This document shows positions 27,965-36,691 of a stretch of DNA of 64,000 nt, in pieces. Each line of letters opens with the position of its first letter. Positions within the stretch are counted from its first letter, which is position 1. Where the stretch lies: NCBI RefSeq assembly GCF_001678755.1, contig NZ_LZDS01000001.1, positions 186,001 to 250,000 of the forward strand, in the 5' to 3' direction. Source of the DNA: Acinetobacter gandensis (GTDB lineage: Bacteria > Pseudomonadota > Gammaproteobacteria > Pseudomonadales > Moraxellaceae). The notes under the pieces are model-generated. The model was given only the letters and a program-made list of their open reading frames with translations, made no database searches and was not told the origin of the DNA. A program made the translations under genes and the position numbers.

Positions 27965-28783
27965 ATGATACCAAAGAGTAGCTATCCAAGTGATCAAAAA
28001 ATTCTGCGTGTCGTTTCAATTAATGTGAATGGTCTACGTTCAGCAGAAAAGAAAGGGATCTTTGACTGGATTGCACAATCCGATGCAGATGTGATCTGTA
28101 TGCAAGAAAGTCGGATTACCCACGAACAATGGACAGATAAATTTAAGCCTGAAGGTTGGTACACTCACCTGTTCCCTGCAGAACGTCCAGGCTATGCAGG
28201 TACTGCGATTTATAGCCGCCTACCCTTTGTATCAGTGAAAGATGGTTTAGGCTTTGAATTAGCCGATAGCCAAGGGCGCTTCATCTCTGCTGAATTTGAT
28301 TTAGGTTTAGGTCAAACAGCACATATTTGTTCATTGTATTTACCTTCAGGTTCTTCAGGCGAAGAAGCTCAGGCACGTAAAGATTTATTTTTAAACGAAT
28401 ACAAACAAATCTTGAAACAATGGCGAGCTGAAAATAAATCAGTCATTGTTTGTGGCGACTACAACATCGTACACAAACGTATTGATATTAAGAACTGGTC
28501 AGGTAATCAAAAAGCCTCTGGTTGCTTGCCACATGAACGTGCTTGGCTCGACCATATTTACGATGAACTCGGCTATGTCGATACTTTCCGTGAAGTGCGT
28601 AAAGAAGCTGAATTGTATTCATGGTGGTCGAACCGTGGTCAGGCACGTGCAAAGAACGTCGGTTGGCGTATCGATTACCACGCTTGTTCACCAGATTGGA
28701 AAGAACGTACAGTCAATGCTTGGGTGTATAAAGAAACATGGTTCAGCGACCATGCCCCAGTCGTAATTGATTATAAAATTTAA
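27965..28783 (+). CDS. crc: Crc-position EEP-family protein (exodeoxyribonuclease III-like)
   Basis: This 272-residue endonuclease/exonuclease/phosphatase protein sits divergent to pyrE exactly as crc does in Pseudomonas, and crc of A. baylyi is the expected orthologue. Unlike Pseudomonas Crc, the catalytic set of ExoIII/AP endonucleases is complete: Asn22, Glu48 (MQES), Tyr125, Asp165 and Asn167 (GDYN), Asp237 (WRIDYH) and Asp262-His263 (SDHAP). It may therefore be an active AP endonuclease, a Crc-like translational co-repressor working with Hfq, or both. The start was set at ATG 27965, since the longer frame runs into pyrE. The symbol rests on context. Confidence 0.8.
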   Translation: MIPKSSYPSDQKILRVVSINVNGLRSAEKKGIFDWIAQSDADVICMQESRITHEQWTDKFKPEGWYTHLFPAERPGYAGTAIYSRLPFVSVKDGLGFELADSQGRFISAEFDLGLGQTAHICSLYLPSGSSGEEAQARKDLFLNEYKQILKQWRAENKSVIVCGDYNIVHKRIDIKNWSGNQKASGCLPHERAWLDHIYDELGYVDTFREVRKEAELYSWWSNRGQARAKNVGWRIDYHACSPDWKERTVNAWVYKETWFSDHAPVVIDYKI

Positions 28784-28792
28784 ACAATACCG

Positions 28793-28826
28793 ACTAATTG
28801 AGTAAACACATGTTTACTCAATTAGT
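28793..28826. repeat. Long inverted repeat after the crc-position gene
   Basis: ACTAATTGAGTAAAC (28793-28807) and its exact complement GTTTACTCAATTAGT (28812-28826) flank ACAT. No T run follows, so it is a poor intrinsic terminator. It lies 10 bases after the stop codon and about 70 bases before the candidate small RNA, so it could be a transcript-end hairpin or an operator. Confidence 0.7.
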
Positions 28827-28889
28827 GGTAATTTCTTACATTACAAGACGTATTAGTGGATATGTCTCACGAATTAAAAGTAGCATTAT

Positions 28890-29053
28890 TGTCGCACGGC
28901 ACAGGGACATGTCAGGATGACACAAATGGATTGGACGCCGAAGGAAGTATTAAAACAAACTAAATGATTTAGCTTGTTTTCAAGGATGTGACAATGGACG
29001 TTGTAATGAGACCCGCATGATCAGGATGATTAAATGCGGGTTTTCTCTTTTTT
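28890..29053 (+). ncRNA. Candidate CsrA/RsmA-sequestering small RNA with GGA loops
   Basis: Eight GGA triplets occur between 28905 and 29026. Three lie in hairpin loops: TGTC-AGGAT-GACA (28910-28922), ACAA-TGGACG-TTGT (28991-29004), and ATC-AGGAT-GAT at the tip of the terminator (29020-29030). ATGGATTGGACG and AAGGAAG lie in the single-stranded spacer. A 12-pair hairpin without GGA (28952-28980) sits in the middle. A strong intrinsic terminator closes the unit. GGA in hairpin loops is the binding site of CsrA/RsmA, and this arrangement is that of RsmX/Y/Z and CsrB-type antagonists. The 5' end is approximate; CATTAT at 28884 may be the -10. The RNA role is inferred. Confidence 0.6.
29012..29053 (+). 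terminator. Terminator of the candidate small RNA
   Basis: CCCGCAT pairs with ATGCGGG, with an inner ATC-AGGAT-GAT hairpin, followed by TTTTCTCTTTTTT. Confidence 0.85.
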
Positions 29054-29326
29054 AGCCCCTCACTTTTCAAACTTTATTATTTTTATGCGCCCATTCTTCT
29101 TGGGATAATCTTTTTGTTATTCTAAATTCGGGCGTCTTGCACTGAATTGTTATGGCTTTAATGACTTATTTGCCTATGGCTTTCTTCTCTGATCATTTTG
29201 ATGCCGTGATATGTCAGATGTATGACAGCACTGCGACAATCTCATGACAACATAGAGCTTTGTATAATTATTCGATAAGCTAGATGCAAATTTAAAGTAT
29301 CACTCCGACATTAAGGATATTGGCCC
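29054..29326. other. Intergenic stretch before the YffB-like gene
   Basis: About 270 bases between the small RNA terminator and the next start. It must hold the promoter of the ArsC-family gene. AAGGA lies about 11 bases before ATG 29327. I see no open frame or clear structure. Confidence 0.5.
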
Positions 29327-29674
29327 ATGCTAAAAATTTATGGCATCAAAAACTGTAATTCTATGAAAAAAGCCTTCGATCTACTGAATGAATTGGGCTT
29401 GGCCTATGAATTTCATGATTATAAAAAGCAAGGAATTGATGCAGAATCTGTGAAAAAATGGATTGATGCTGCTGGTCAAGATGTCGTCTTAAATAAGAAA
29501 GGCACAACATGGAAAAAATTGAATGAGGCAGAACAACAAGATGCCCTTTCAAGTGAAAGCAAAGTCATTGAAACGCTCACAACCCACACCAGCATGATTA
29601 AACGCCCAGTTTTAGATACAGGTACTGGACTCATTATCGGCTTTGATGAAGCCGCATATCGTGCATTAAAATGA
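29327..29674 (+). CDS. ArsC/Spx-family protein (YffB type)
   Basis: A 115-residue thioredoxin-fold protein of the ArsC family: MLKIYGIKNCNSMKKAFDLL, then FHDYKKQGI, the Arg-loop region KRPVLDTG, and GFDEAAY. The active site is CxxM (Cys-Asn-Ser-Met), so it has a single redox Cys as in YffB/ArsC rather than CxxC. It probably acts as a glutathione-linked thiol reductase; arsenate reduction is not supported, since no ars genes are near. It ends at a strong terminator. Confidence 0.85.
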   Translation: MLKIYGIKNCNSMKKAFDLLNELGLAYEFHDYKKQGIDAESVKKWIDAAGQDVVLNKKGTTWKKLNEAEQQDALSSESKVIETLTTHTSMIKRPVLDTGTGLIIGFDEAAYRALK

Positions 29675-29721
29675 GTTATTGCATCTACATGTAATCCTCA
29701 TGCAGATAAATGACAGACATG

Positions 29722-29750
29722 AAAAAGCCTGACATTGTCAGGCTTTTTTT
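29722..29750 (+). terminator. Terminator between the YffB-like and DUF2147 genes
   Basis: AAGCCTGACA and TGTCAGGCTT pair around T, with A and T runs, so it can serve both convergent genes. Confidence 0.88.
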
Positions 29751-29764
29751 TAATTCTCGAATAC

Positions 29765-30202
29765 TTAGTTAGCGCGAATCCATGTTTGGTTACGACCTAA
29801 TGCAGCAACACCGATAAAGCCACGAAGCTCTAATTTTTTACCGCCATCCGCTATTTGACCTTTCAATTTGTAGGTTTTACCAGATTGTGGATCAAGAATC
29901 GAACCATTTTCATAGCTTGTGCCACCGACATTTTTAAGGCCAGTTACGATACGTAAGCCTTTTAATGATTTGTTGTGGTACGGACCTTCACATTTTTTAC
30001 ATGCGTTTTCTTCACCTGGTGTCAACACAGATTGGATACTTGCTGAAAGCGTTCCATTCTTTTGCTCAGTGAATTTCACGATCGCTTTAGGTTGCTTCGT
30101 TTTGTCATCAATGGTTTTCCAAGTGGTGCCATTTAGAGGGTCTGCCGCATTTGCCAATGCTGCTAAGCTCATCAATCCTAATGCTAGTACAATTTTTTTC
30201 AT
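29765..30202 (-). CDS. DUF2147 periplasmic protein
   Basis: A 145-residue protein with a signal peptide (MKKIVLALGLMSLAALANAA) and a DUF2147 beta domain: WKTIDDKTKQPKAIVKF, CKKCEGPYHNKSLKGLRIV, YKLKGQIADGGKKLELRGFIG and the end RNQTWIR. CKKC could form a disulfide. ATG 30202 has AGGGAA upstream; the frame extends to 30235, but that part is not a leader. The role is unknown; the family is often found in envelope or fatty-acid contexts. Confidence 0.85.
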   Translation of the reverse strand: MKKIVLALGLMSLAALANAADPLNGTTWKTIDDKTKQPKAIVKFTEQKNGTLSASIQSVLTPGEENACKKCEGPYHNKSLKGLRIVTGLKNVGGTSYENGSILDPQSGKTYKLKGQIADGGKKLELRGFIGVAALGRNQTWIRAN

Positions 30203-30357
30203 TTTTGTTTGTTTCCCTGGTCTGGTATAGACCACTCTAGTATTCGAAAGTCACAACAATTTATCAATTTTTGTATGTGACCGTTTAGTGTAACCTTGTA
30301 ATTTGTGTTGGTAAATATACCCACCCACTCCCAAAATGATAAAAAGATGGAAAGACA

Positions 30358-31269
30358 ATGAAGATATCCCCACTGACGAAACAACTGATTACAGAAAACA
30401 TTTTAAAGGCGACGATTCGTAAACCGAGCCAGTTTAATTTACCGCCGAATACGCTGCGTTTTGCCCTTGAACAAATGTGTCGTGTTTTCCCTCAAAACCC
30501 AGACGTACAGGTGCGTTCAATTCGCCTCGCTGGCTTACATGCAGAAGAAATCAAACCACAACAAGAATCAACACAGCTGATTTTCCACATCCATGGAGGA
30601 GCATTCTTTTTAGGCTCCATGAATACGCATCGTGCATTTCTGACACAAGTCGCAGCACGAACACAAATGCAGGTTTTACATTTAGATTATCCACTATCAC
30701 CTGAAGCCCAATATCCTGAAGCATTAGATGCACTATTTGATGTCTATAGCGTGCTACTCGACCAAGGAATCCAGGCCAAAGATATTATTTTGTCGGGAGA
30801 TTCTTGTGGCGCTAACCTAGCACTCGCGTTGGCGCTTAAAATTCAAAAGGAACAGATGCCACAAGTCAGCGGCTTAGTGCTAATGTCCCCATTTCTGGAC
30901 TTAACCTTGACCAGTGAATCACTGCGTTATAACCAAAAGCATGATGCGCTATTAAGTATTGAAGCCTTAGAAACAGGCATTGATTACTATGTGCCACGTT
31001 CTGTTGACCGTGCCGATCCTGAAGTATCCCCATTCTTTGCTGAACTTGGTGGCTTACCGCCCATTCATATTCAAGTCGGTTCAAAAGAAATTTTATTGGA
31101 CGATGCGCAGCGTTTTAAACAAAAGGCTGAACAGGCTGGCGTCGATGTGGAATTCAAGCTTTACACAGGGATGTGGCATAATTTCCAAATGTTTAGTCCA
31201 TGGTTTGAAGAAGGCAAACGTGCATTAAGCGACTTATCTGACTTTGCACACCGACTCGATAAAGACTAA
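30358..31269 (+). CDS. Alpha/beta hydrolase, hormone-sensitive-lipase-like esterase
   Basis: The 303-residue protein has the oxyanion motif HGGAFF (79-84), the nucleophile elbow GDSCG with Ser149, the acid region with DDAQRF and the catalytic His in GMWHNFQMF. This is the family IV (HSL) esterase layout. There is no signal peptide, so it is cytoplasmic. The substrate is probably a short acyl ester. It is divergent from DUF2147. Confidence 0.9.
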   Translation: MKISPLTKQLITENILKATIRKPSQFNLPPNTLRFALEQMCRVFPQNPDVQVRSIRLAGLHAEEIKPQQESTQLIFHIHGGAFFLGSMNTHRAFLTQVAARTQMQVLHLDYPLSPEAQYPEALDALFDVYSVLLDQGIQAKDIILSGDSCGANLALALALKIQKEQMPQVSGLVLMSPFLDLTLTSESLRYNQKHDALLSIEALETGIDYYVPRSVDRADPEVSPFFAELGGLPPIHIQVGSKEILLDDAQRFKQKAEQAGVDVEFKLYTGMWHNFQMFSPWFEEGKRALSDLSDFAHRLDKD

Positions 31270-31278
31270 TCAAAAGAC

Positions 31279-31305
31279 AAAAAAAAGGTCAGCATCGGCT
31301 GACCT
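31279..31305 (-). terminator. Terminator after azoR
   Basis: AGGTCAGC and GCTGACCT pair around ATCG. The minus strand then shows a run of T. It lies between the convergent esterase and azoR ends. Confidence 0.75.
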
Positions 31306-31351
31306 CAATGAGGAAGGTTACAAATTTAACTTAGGTTGAATTCTCTTAGAA

Positions 31352-31921
31352 TTATATGGCTTGAATTCGGCTTTGTGCACTCGCCAAAGCCTGTGCTTTC
31401 ATGTCTGGACCCATATTCACACCTTCTGCACGAATAATTTCAATATCATTCACACCAGTGAAATTAAACACAGCTTTCAGGAAACCTTCTTGATAATCCA
31501 CTGGGCTATTTTCGCCATACACACCACCACGACTACTTGCGATATAGACTTTCTTTTCACCAGCTAAACCAACAGGTCCTTGCTCGGTATATTTAAAGGT
31601 CCGACCAGCCACGCTAATTCGGTCAATCCACGCTTTGAGCGTTGAAGCCAAACCAAAGTTATACATAGCTGCACCAACAACCACGACATCTGCATCTAAA
31701 TATTGCTGAATCAATTGCTCACCTAAAGCCGATTGTTCGGCGTTTTGGCCCATTAATATTTCACTGCTTAAATGTGGAATCTGTTGCTGCGCCAAATCAA
31801 GATGCTCAATGTTTATATCTGCACCATGTTTTTGTTGTAGTTGTTTAACGATTTCTGCACTCAACTGACGTGAAATAGATGCGTCGCCCATGATGCTTGA
31901 ATCAATATGTAGAATTTTCAT
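31352..31921 (-). CDS. azoR: FMN-dependent NADH:quinone/azo reductase
   Basis: A 189-residue flavodoxin-like reductase: MKILHIDSSIMGDASISRQLS, the FMN site AAMYNFGLASTLKAWIDR, and SSRGGVYG. AzoR enzymes reduce quinones and azo dyes with NADH. It is a single gene with its own terminator. Confidence 0.92.
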   Translation of the reverse strand: MKILHIDSSIMGDASISRQLSAEIVKQLQQKHGADINIEHLDLAQQQIPHLSSEILMGQNAEQSALGEQLIQQYLDADVVVVGAAMYNFGLASTLKAWIDRISVAGRTFKYTEQGPVGLAGEKKVYIASSRGGVYGENSPVDYQEGFLKAVFNFTGVNDIEIIRAEGVNMGPDMKAQALASAQSRIQAI

Positions 31922-32177
31922 TGTGAAACCTAAGACTGTTGTTTTAACTTGAGTACAGTTTAATAAAATCTCACAAATAGAATAATCCCTATCGATATGA
32001 CACTATGTTTTATTTTTAGAACAATATAAGCACTCAGTACTACTAAAAAAATCTCCAAACTCATCAGTATAATTTAATGATTCTGTCTATTTTTTCGTGT
32101 TAATGTACTAGATAGAAATGATATCTATTTAAAATTTAAGAAAAAAACTGATAACACCAACAAGGCAACAACACAGT

Positions 32178-33371
32178 ATGAAGATGCAATCAAACATACG
32201 TGACGTCATCCTCCGCAATAAAATCACGCAATATCTACTCGAAGATGAAGTGGTGATGAATTGGAGTATTCTAAAAAAATGTATGCTCATGTTGATCCTT
32301 GGGTCTGCAATTCATCTTATTTGGATTGTGTGGAAAGCAGCCATTATTTTGTCACCAGACTTATGGCAATGGGTTAATCTGCCTTTAGTTAAATCACAGC
32401 TTTGGACCAATATTGTTTTTTTTGTATTGCTGATTGCTTTAATTTGGCCCTGCTATGCTTGGAAAAATAGCCATAAAGTGCAAAAAATCTTGCCTTATTT
32501 GGCGGTTGGCATCTTCGTTATTTCACTATGTCGCGATGGCTATCTAGTAGGGGTCATGAGCCCTGCTACCATGATTTCATACGTCAGCTTAGTGACTGTG
32601 GGTTTGGTGCTGTTTACCCGTAAAATTGTCTATAGCATGCTCATTCCTGCGACCATTTTCTTAGCCATCAGCATGTATTTCAGTTTACGTGGTGATATTG
32701 CGTATGCACCCCTGTTTCAACCTGATGCCTATGGTTATAAAAATAGCTTTTGGCTGTTTTCAATGATTTTCTTTATTTTGCCAATTTTGCTGACCTGTTT
32801 GGCATTGTTTGAAATTTTACTGAGCCAATGGCGTCATCGAGAACAATTAATTCAAAAACTGAGTCAGGTCGATCCTCTCACCAATTTATTTAACCGACGT
32901 AGCATCAATCAGTGCCTAGAGCAGCTTGATTCCGCTCAAAAAAGCAACTATGCCCTCGTACTACTTGACCTTGACCATTTCAAACGCATTAACGACCAAT
33001 ATGGTCACAATAAAGGCGATGAAACATTAATATTGGTCAGTGATATTTTAAGTCAACATTTACGTGGGAGTGATGTGGTGGGCCGCTTTGGCGGTGAAGA
33101 ATTTATTTTGGTATTACAAAATTCAAATCTAGAGCAGTCTGTGCACGTGGCCGAACGCTGCCGTAAAGCCATTGAAGAGATTGAATTATTCAGTGATGAC
33201 GGTCGACAAATTTATGTGACTGCCAGTTTTGGCATTGCCATTTCAAGTCCTGAATTACGTCCTCAACAATTACTGAGCCATGCTGACCAAGCACTCTATG
33301 CGGCCAAAGCTGGTGGACGCAACCGCGTCAAATCATATCAGCCACAACAGATTTTACCGGATGCTATCTAA
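32178..33371 (+). CDS. Membrane-bound diguanylate cyclase
   Basis: The 397-residue protein has about six N-terminal membrane helices (residues 28-220), in the manner of a MASE-type sensor, then a GGDEF domain. The active site is GGEEF at 305-309. An RxxD inhibition site (RGSD, 296-299) precedes it by the standard five residues, so c-di-GMP feedback inhibition is expected. DPLTNLFNRRS opens the domain. No EAL domain is present. Input signal unknown. Confidence 0.92.
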   Translation: MKMQSNIRDVILRNKITQYLLEDEVVMNWSILKKCMLMLILGSAIHLIWIVWKAAIILSPDLWQWVNLPLVKSQLWTNIVFFVLLIALIWPCYAWKNSHKVQKILPYLAVGIFVISLCRDGYLVGVMSPATMISYVSLVTVGLVLFTRKIVYSMLIPATIFLAISMYFSLRGDIAYAPLFQPDAYGYKNSFWLFSMIFFILPILLTCLALFEILLSQWRHREQLIQKLSQVDPLTNLFNRRSINQCLEQLDSAQKSNYALVLLDLDHFKRINDQYGHNKGDETLILVSDILSQHLRGSDVVGRFGGEEFILVLQNSNLEQSVHVAERCRKAIEEIELFSDDGRQIYVTASFGIAISSPELRPQQLLSHADQALYAAKAGGRNRVKSYQPQQILPDAI

Positions 33372-33392
33372 AAGAACGTTAACCCACGCAAA

Positions 33393-34061
33393 CTAACGTC
33401 GATACTGTTCCATTCCGACAACAGTCGCTTCTTGCAAGGCAGCTTCAACCCATTTTTTCATTGCGGGATGCTGTAAAACCAAATCCATATACTGCTGTGT
33501 TTCCACACTCACAGGTAACTGGAAAGTTTTGAAACGGGTAACAACTGGGGCAAAAAATGCATCCGCAATGCTAAATTCACCACATAAAAATTGAGTAGCT
33601 TGCTCTCGACTCGCCCAAATACGTTCAATTCGTGCTACTTCTGCACGTAGTTCGGCATGCTGCTGCCAAAGCATTGCACCATGCGCTGAAAAATCAGCTT
33701 GTATATTCATGCTGCATAAACTGCGTAAATGACTAAAGCTACTGTGCATTTCGGCACAAATACTACGCGCCCATGCACGTTGTGCACGATCTTGTGGCCA
33801 GAGCGCATGGTTGGGAAATTGCTCTGCCAGATATTCACAAATTGCTAGAGAATCCCAGATAACCAAATCACCATCTTGTAGAACTGGAACTTTGGCATTG
33901 TCATGTACGGCTTGGATTCGACGCTTAAACTCACCCGTATATGGATCTGCAGCAAAAGGAATCATGACTTCTTCAAAAGGCAGTTTAAACGCCTGTAAAA
34001 CCAACCAAGGACGCATCGACCAGGTCGAGTAGTTTTTATTGACAATATACAATTGCATCAT
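33393..34061 (-). CDS. Glutathione S-transferase
   Basis: A 222-residue GST with N-terminal thioredoxin fold (YIVNKNYSTWSMRPWLVL, VPVLQDGDLVIWDSLAICEYL) and a helical C-terminal domain (FSIADAFFAPVVTRF). The Ser-Thr-Trp-Ser stretch near residue 12 is the zeta-like catalytic site. Its start overlaps the dsbD stop by 4 bases, so both are co-translated. Confidence 0.9.
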   Translation of the reverse strand: MMQLYIVNKNYSTWSMRPWLVLQAFKLPFEEVMIPFAADPYTGEFKRRIQAVHDNAKVPVLQDGDLVIWDSLAICEYLAEQFPNHALWPQDRAQRAWARSICAEMHSSFSHLRSLCSMNIQADFSAHGAMLWQQHAELRAEVARIERIWASREQATQFLCGEFSIADAFFAPVVTRFKTFQLPVSVETQQYMDLVLQHPAMKKWVEAALQEATVVGMEQYRR

Positions 34062-35860
34062 TTTTCTTCTTCCTGATCTTTGAATTGAGCGATTTGTTGT
34101 AATAATTCCGCTTCACTAAATGCACCCGTTAATCGTAAGCCACGAATTTCCCGATGTGAACGATCCAAAAATAAATATGTCGGTGGACCTAAAATATCCC
34201 ATTCATTTAATAATGTTTGGTGTGTTGCATCATATTGGCTCAGATCCAATTTAATTAAAAAATAGGGTGCCAAAGCCTGTTGTACAGCCTCTGCCTTTAA
34301 TACTTTATGTTCAATCGGCTGACATGCCACACACCAATCTGCATAGACATCAATAATCGCTTGCTGACCCGTAGGGATTTGCGTGAGTAACTGTCTGAAT
34401 TCATCTGCACTATGCGCCACATGCCAATTGATTTGCGCTGTACCCTGTGGTGCAAAGAAACGTTGACTGTGCTGATATTGGCTATATGCAATATAAGGAA
34501 CAGCTAGAAACAATACGATGATATAGAGCCATTTTAACTGGGTACTCCGCCAAAGTATTCGCCACAGCACATAGGCACTAAAAACAACTCCTAAAGCCAA
34601 TGAAAGCCATTGCAACCATGCTTCACTTATTAACGGGCGAATGAAATAAAGTGCCAAAGCCAACATGATAAAAGCAAATAACACTTTAATTTGGTTCATC
34701 CACAAGCCAGCTTTAGGCAAGACCCTTGAGCCGAGCACACTCGCCAGCAATAATGGCGTACCCATACCAAAACCAAGGGTAAATAGCAGTAATGCACCCT
34801 GCCACTGACTTTGGGTTTGTGAAATAAACAATAACGCACCGGCAAGTGGTGCTGTCATACATGGCCCCACCAGTAATGCCGAAATCATGCCCATGACCCC
34901 AGCACCAACTAAGCTTCCACCTTTTTGCATGGCTTGTGCTTGATCTAAGCGATTGACAATGCTCCTCGGCAACTTCAATTCAAATAAACCAAATAAATTC
35001 AGTGCAAAGACCACAAATAACAAGCTAAATGCAATTAATGTTGAGGGCTGCTGCAACCAACGCTGGAAATTTAAACCTGCGGATGATGCCACTAAACCTA
35101 AAATTGCATACACCGTTGCCATACTGCTAACAAAGGTCAATGCGATCATCCATGCTTTCAAACCACGACTATCACGCACAATCAATGACGTTAAAATTGG
35201 TAGCATTGGCAATGAACATGGGGTAAATGCCAACAAAAAACCCAAACCAAAGAACAGTAATAAGCCATAAAAAATCGAGCTTTGTGCTAATTTTTCTGAC
35301 CACATTTGATCACTTGCAGTCACGCCTTTTGCTGTATTCAACGCCGCATTTTCAGCACGCTGTTGATCTAATGTAGCAACTGTTTGATCTACGTTGCTAG
35401 GTGCAGCTAAATCTAATAAACGTTTAGAATGGTTAGCTAAATTTTGTTGCGTCACCAAACCATTTTCATCGGTTTCAAATGCAATATTTTGTGGTGGATA
35501 GCAAACACGATCTTTAGCACAGCCCTGCCAACTCACTTGATAACGTTGATTCTTTTGGGTTGGAACATGGAATTGCAATTGCTGATAATAAACTTGCGTA
35601 TGACCGTAGTTATCATCTTTTAAATCTTCGGCAGGTGGCAAGTCGAGTGACAAAACTTGATTGCCTTGTTTCACTTCGACTTTATGTTGGTACAGATAAT
35701 AATGTTCTGGAATAGACCAACTGAGTGAGGCTTGATCAGCACGATCTGACATAACCGTGAATGGAAAAGCCTCTTCAGCCGAAAGCAGTGCTTCCTGCGC
35801 AGATGTCACTAAACTGAAAGTCAGCATCCCGATTGCCGCAATACACGTCCATTGTTTCAT
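34058..35860 (-). CDS. dsbD: Thiol:disulfide interchange protein DsbD
   Basis: Carries electrons from cytoplasmic thioredoxin to the periplasm. The 600 residues follow the standard plan. A signal peptide comes first, then the alpha domain with Cys114 and Cys120 (GCAKDRVCYPP). Eight membrane helices follow, with Cys in FTPCSLPMLP and VGPCMTAPL. The C-terminal thioredoxin-like gamma domain has WCVAC (Cys510, Cys513). All six redox cysteines are present. A GST gene follows with overlap. Confidence 0.96.
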   Translation of the reverse strand: MKQWTCIAAIGMLTFSLVTSAQEALLSAEEAFPFTVMSDRADQASLSWSIPEHYYLYQHKVEVKQGNQVLSLDLPPAEDLKDDNYGHTQVYYQQLQFHVPTQKNQRYQVSWQGCAKDRVCYPPQNIAFETDENGLVTQQNLANHSKRLLDLAAPSNVDQTVATLDQQRAENAALNTAKGVTASDQMWSEKLAQSSIFYGLLLFFGLGFLLAFTPCSLPMLPILTSLIVRDSRGLKAWMIALTFVSSMATVYAILGLVASSAGLNFQRWLQQPSTLIAFSLLFVVFALNLFGLFELKLPRSIVNRLDQAQAMQKGGSLVGAGVMGMISALLVGPCMTAPLAGALLFISQTQSQWQGALLLFTLGFGMGTPLLLASVLGSRVLPKAGLWMNQIKVLFAFIMLALALYFIRPLISEAWLQWLSLALGVVFSAYVLWRILWRSTQLKWLYIIVLFLAVPYIAYSQYQHSQRFFAPQGTAQINWHVAHSADEFRQLLTQIPTGQQAIIDVYADWCVACQPIEHKVLKAEAVQQALAPYFLIKLDLSQYDATHQTLLNEWDILGPPTYLFLDRSHREIRGLRLTGAFSEAELLQQIAQFKDQEEEK

Positions 35861-35904
35861 TCAGCTGAATTTCATCCTCAGTTTAGATATAGATTTTTTG
35901 AAGC

Positions 35905-36675
35905 TTAGAACAAATAAGATACACCTAAGCCTGATTGATAATTTTTATGACCACCGGTTAATTCTAAACCGACGCTTGCATCCAATTGCATACGCTCAGA
36001 TACCGCATAAGTCAGACCAGAAGCCAATGAAACTTGCTGATCTGTACTTTCAGCTTTGCGATAAACCAGCTCTGAAAAGCCTGATAAATTCCCAGCAATT
36101 TTATACTCAAGTCCAGGAATCGCGCTCACGGCCCAATCTCCGTCCTGCACTTCATAACGCATGGTTATTGACGTACCAATCATATCGCTATAGTCATACG
36201 CTACAGCAGAACTTAGACTGTAAATATCGTCGTCCTGACTAAAACCGTCATTACCCGTGGCAATGATTGCTTCAGCGAGAAGTGCCATTGAAAGTTTATC
36301 ATCGTTCAAATCAATGGCTTTTTTCAAACCAATACTGACATCCCCTAAGCCATCATCTTCAACCGACTTGCCAGCAACTTTGGTTTTTGACCAAGTTGGG
36401 CCTTGCCAACCTAATTGTAATTCAAGGCCATCTGCCAAACCTGTACGAAATAACATGTCTGTATTTAAAGTCGTAGTTTTCACTTTATCGCCATTTTCAT
36501 CTGTCGACTCTGTATAGCTTGCACTTGGCAGACCCTGTTCCCAAGCCAGACGACCAACGGGAGTAATGCCTGTTCCCATACCTGCACCAGGACGGTCGAA
36601 TGAGAATTCAGCCGCCATTGCAGATAAACTCAAACTCGTTAGTGCAGCAGCACCTAAAACTTTAAAAACAGTCAT
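35905..36675 (-). CDS. Outer-membrane beta-barrel channel (phenol-degradation MetA-pathway family)
   Basis: A 256-residue protein with signal peptide (MTVFKVLGAAALTSLSLSAMAA), then EFSFDRPGAGMGTGITPVGR and alternating amphipathic strands ending in LGVSYLF with a C-terminal Phe, as in outer-membrane barrels. It matches the family named after a phenol pathway but spread in many bacteria; the substrate is unknown. It lies between dsbD and an ankyrin gene on the same strand. Confidence 0.75.
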   Translation of the reverse strand: MTVFKVLGAAALTSLSLSAMAAEFSFDRPGAGMGTGITPVGRLAWEQGLPSASYTESTDENGDKVKTTTLNTDMLFRTGLADGLELQLGWQGPTWSKTKVAGKSVEDDGLGDVSIGLKKAIDLNDDKLSMALLAEAIIATGNDGFSQDDDIYSLSSAVAYDYSDMIGTSITMRYEVQDGDWAVSAIPGLEYKIAGNLSGFSELVYRKAESTDQQVSLASGLTYAVSERMQLDASVGLELTGGHKNYQSGLGVSYLF

Positions 36676-36691
36676 GTTAATTCTCTCAATA

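Noticed and set aside
28823..28840. CTTACA upstream of the small RNA as a GacA box
   Set aside because: Only the right half-site is present; the partner TGTAAG is missing at the needed distance.
28862..28963. A 33-codon open frame starting MSHELKVALL over the 5' part of the GGA-rich RNA
   Set aside because: A frame of this length is expected by chance, the upstream GGA is too close to the ATG, and the GGA loops and terminator fit an RNA better. A dual-function RNA is not excluded.
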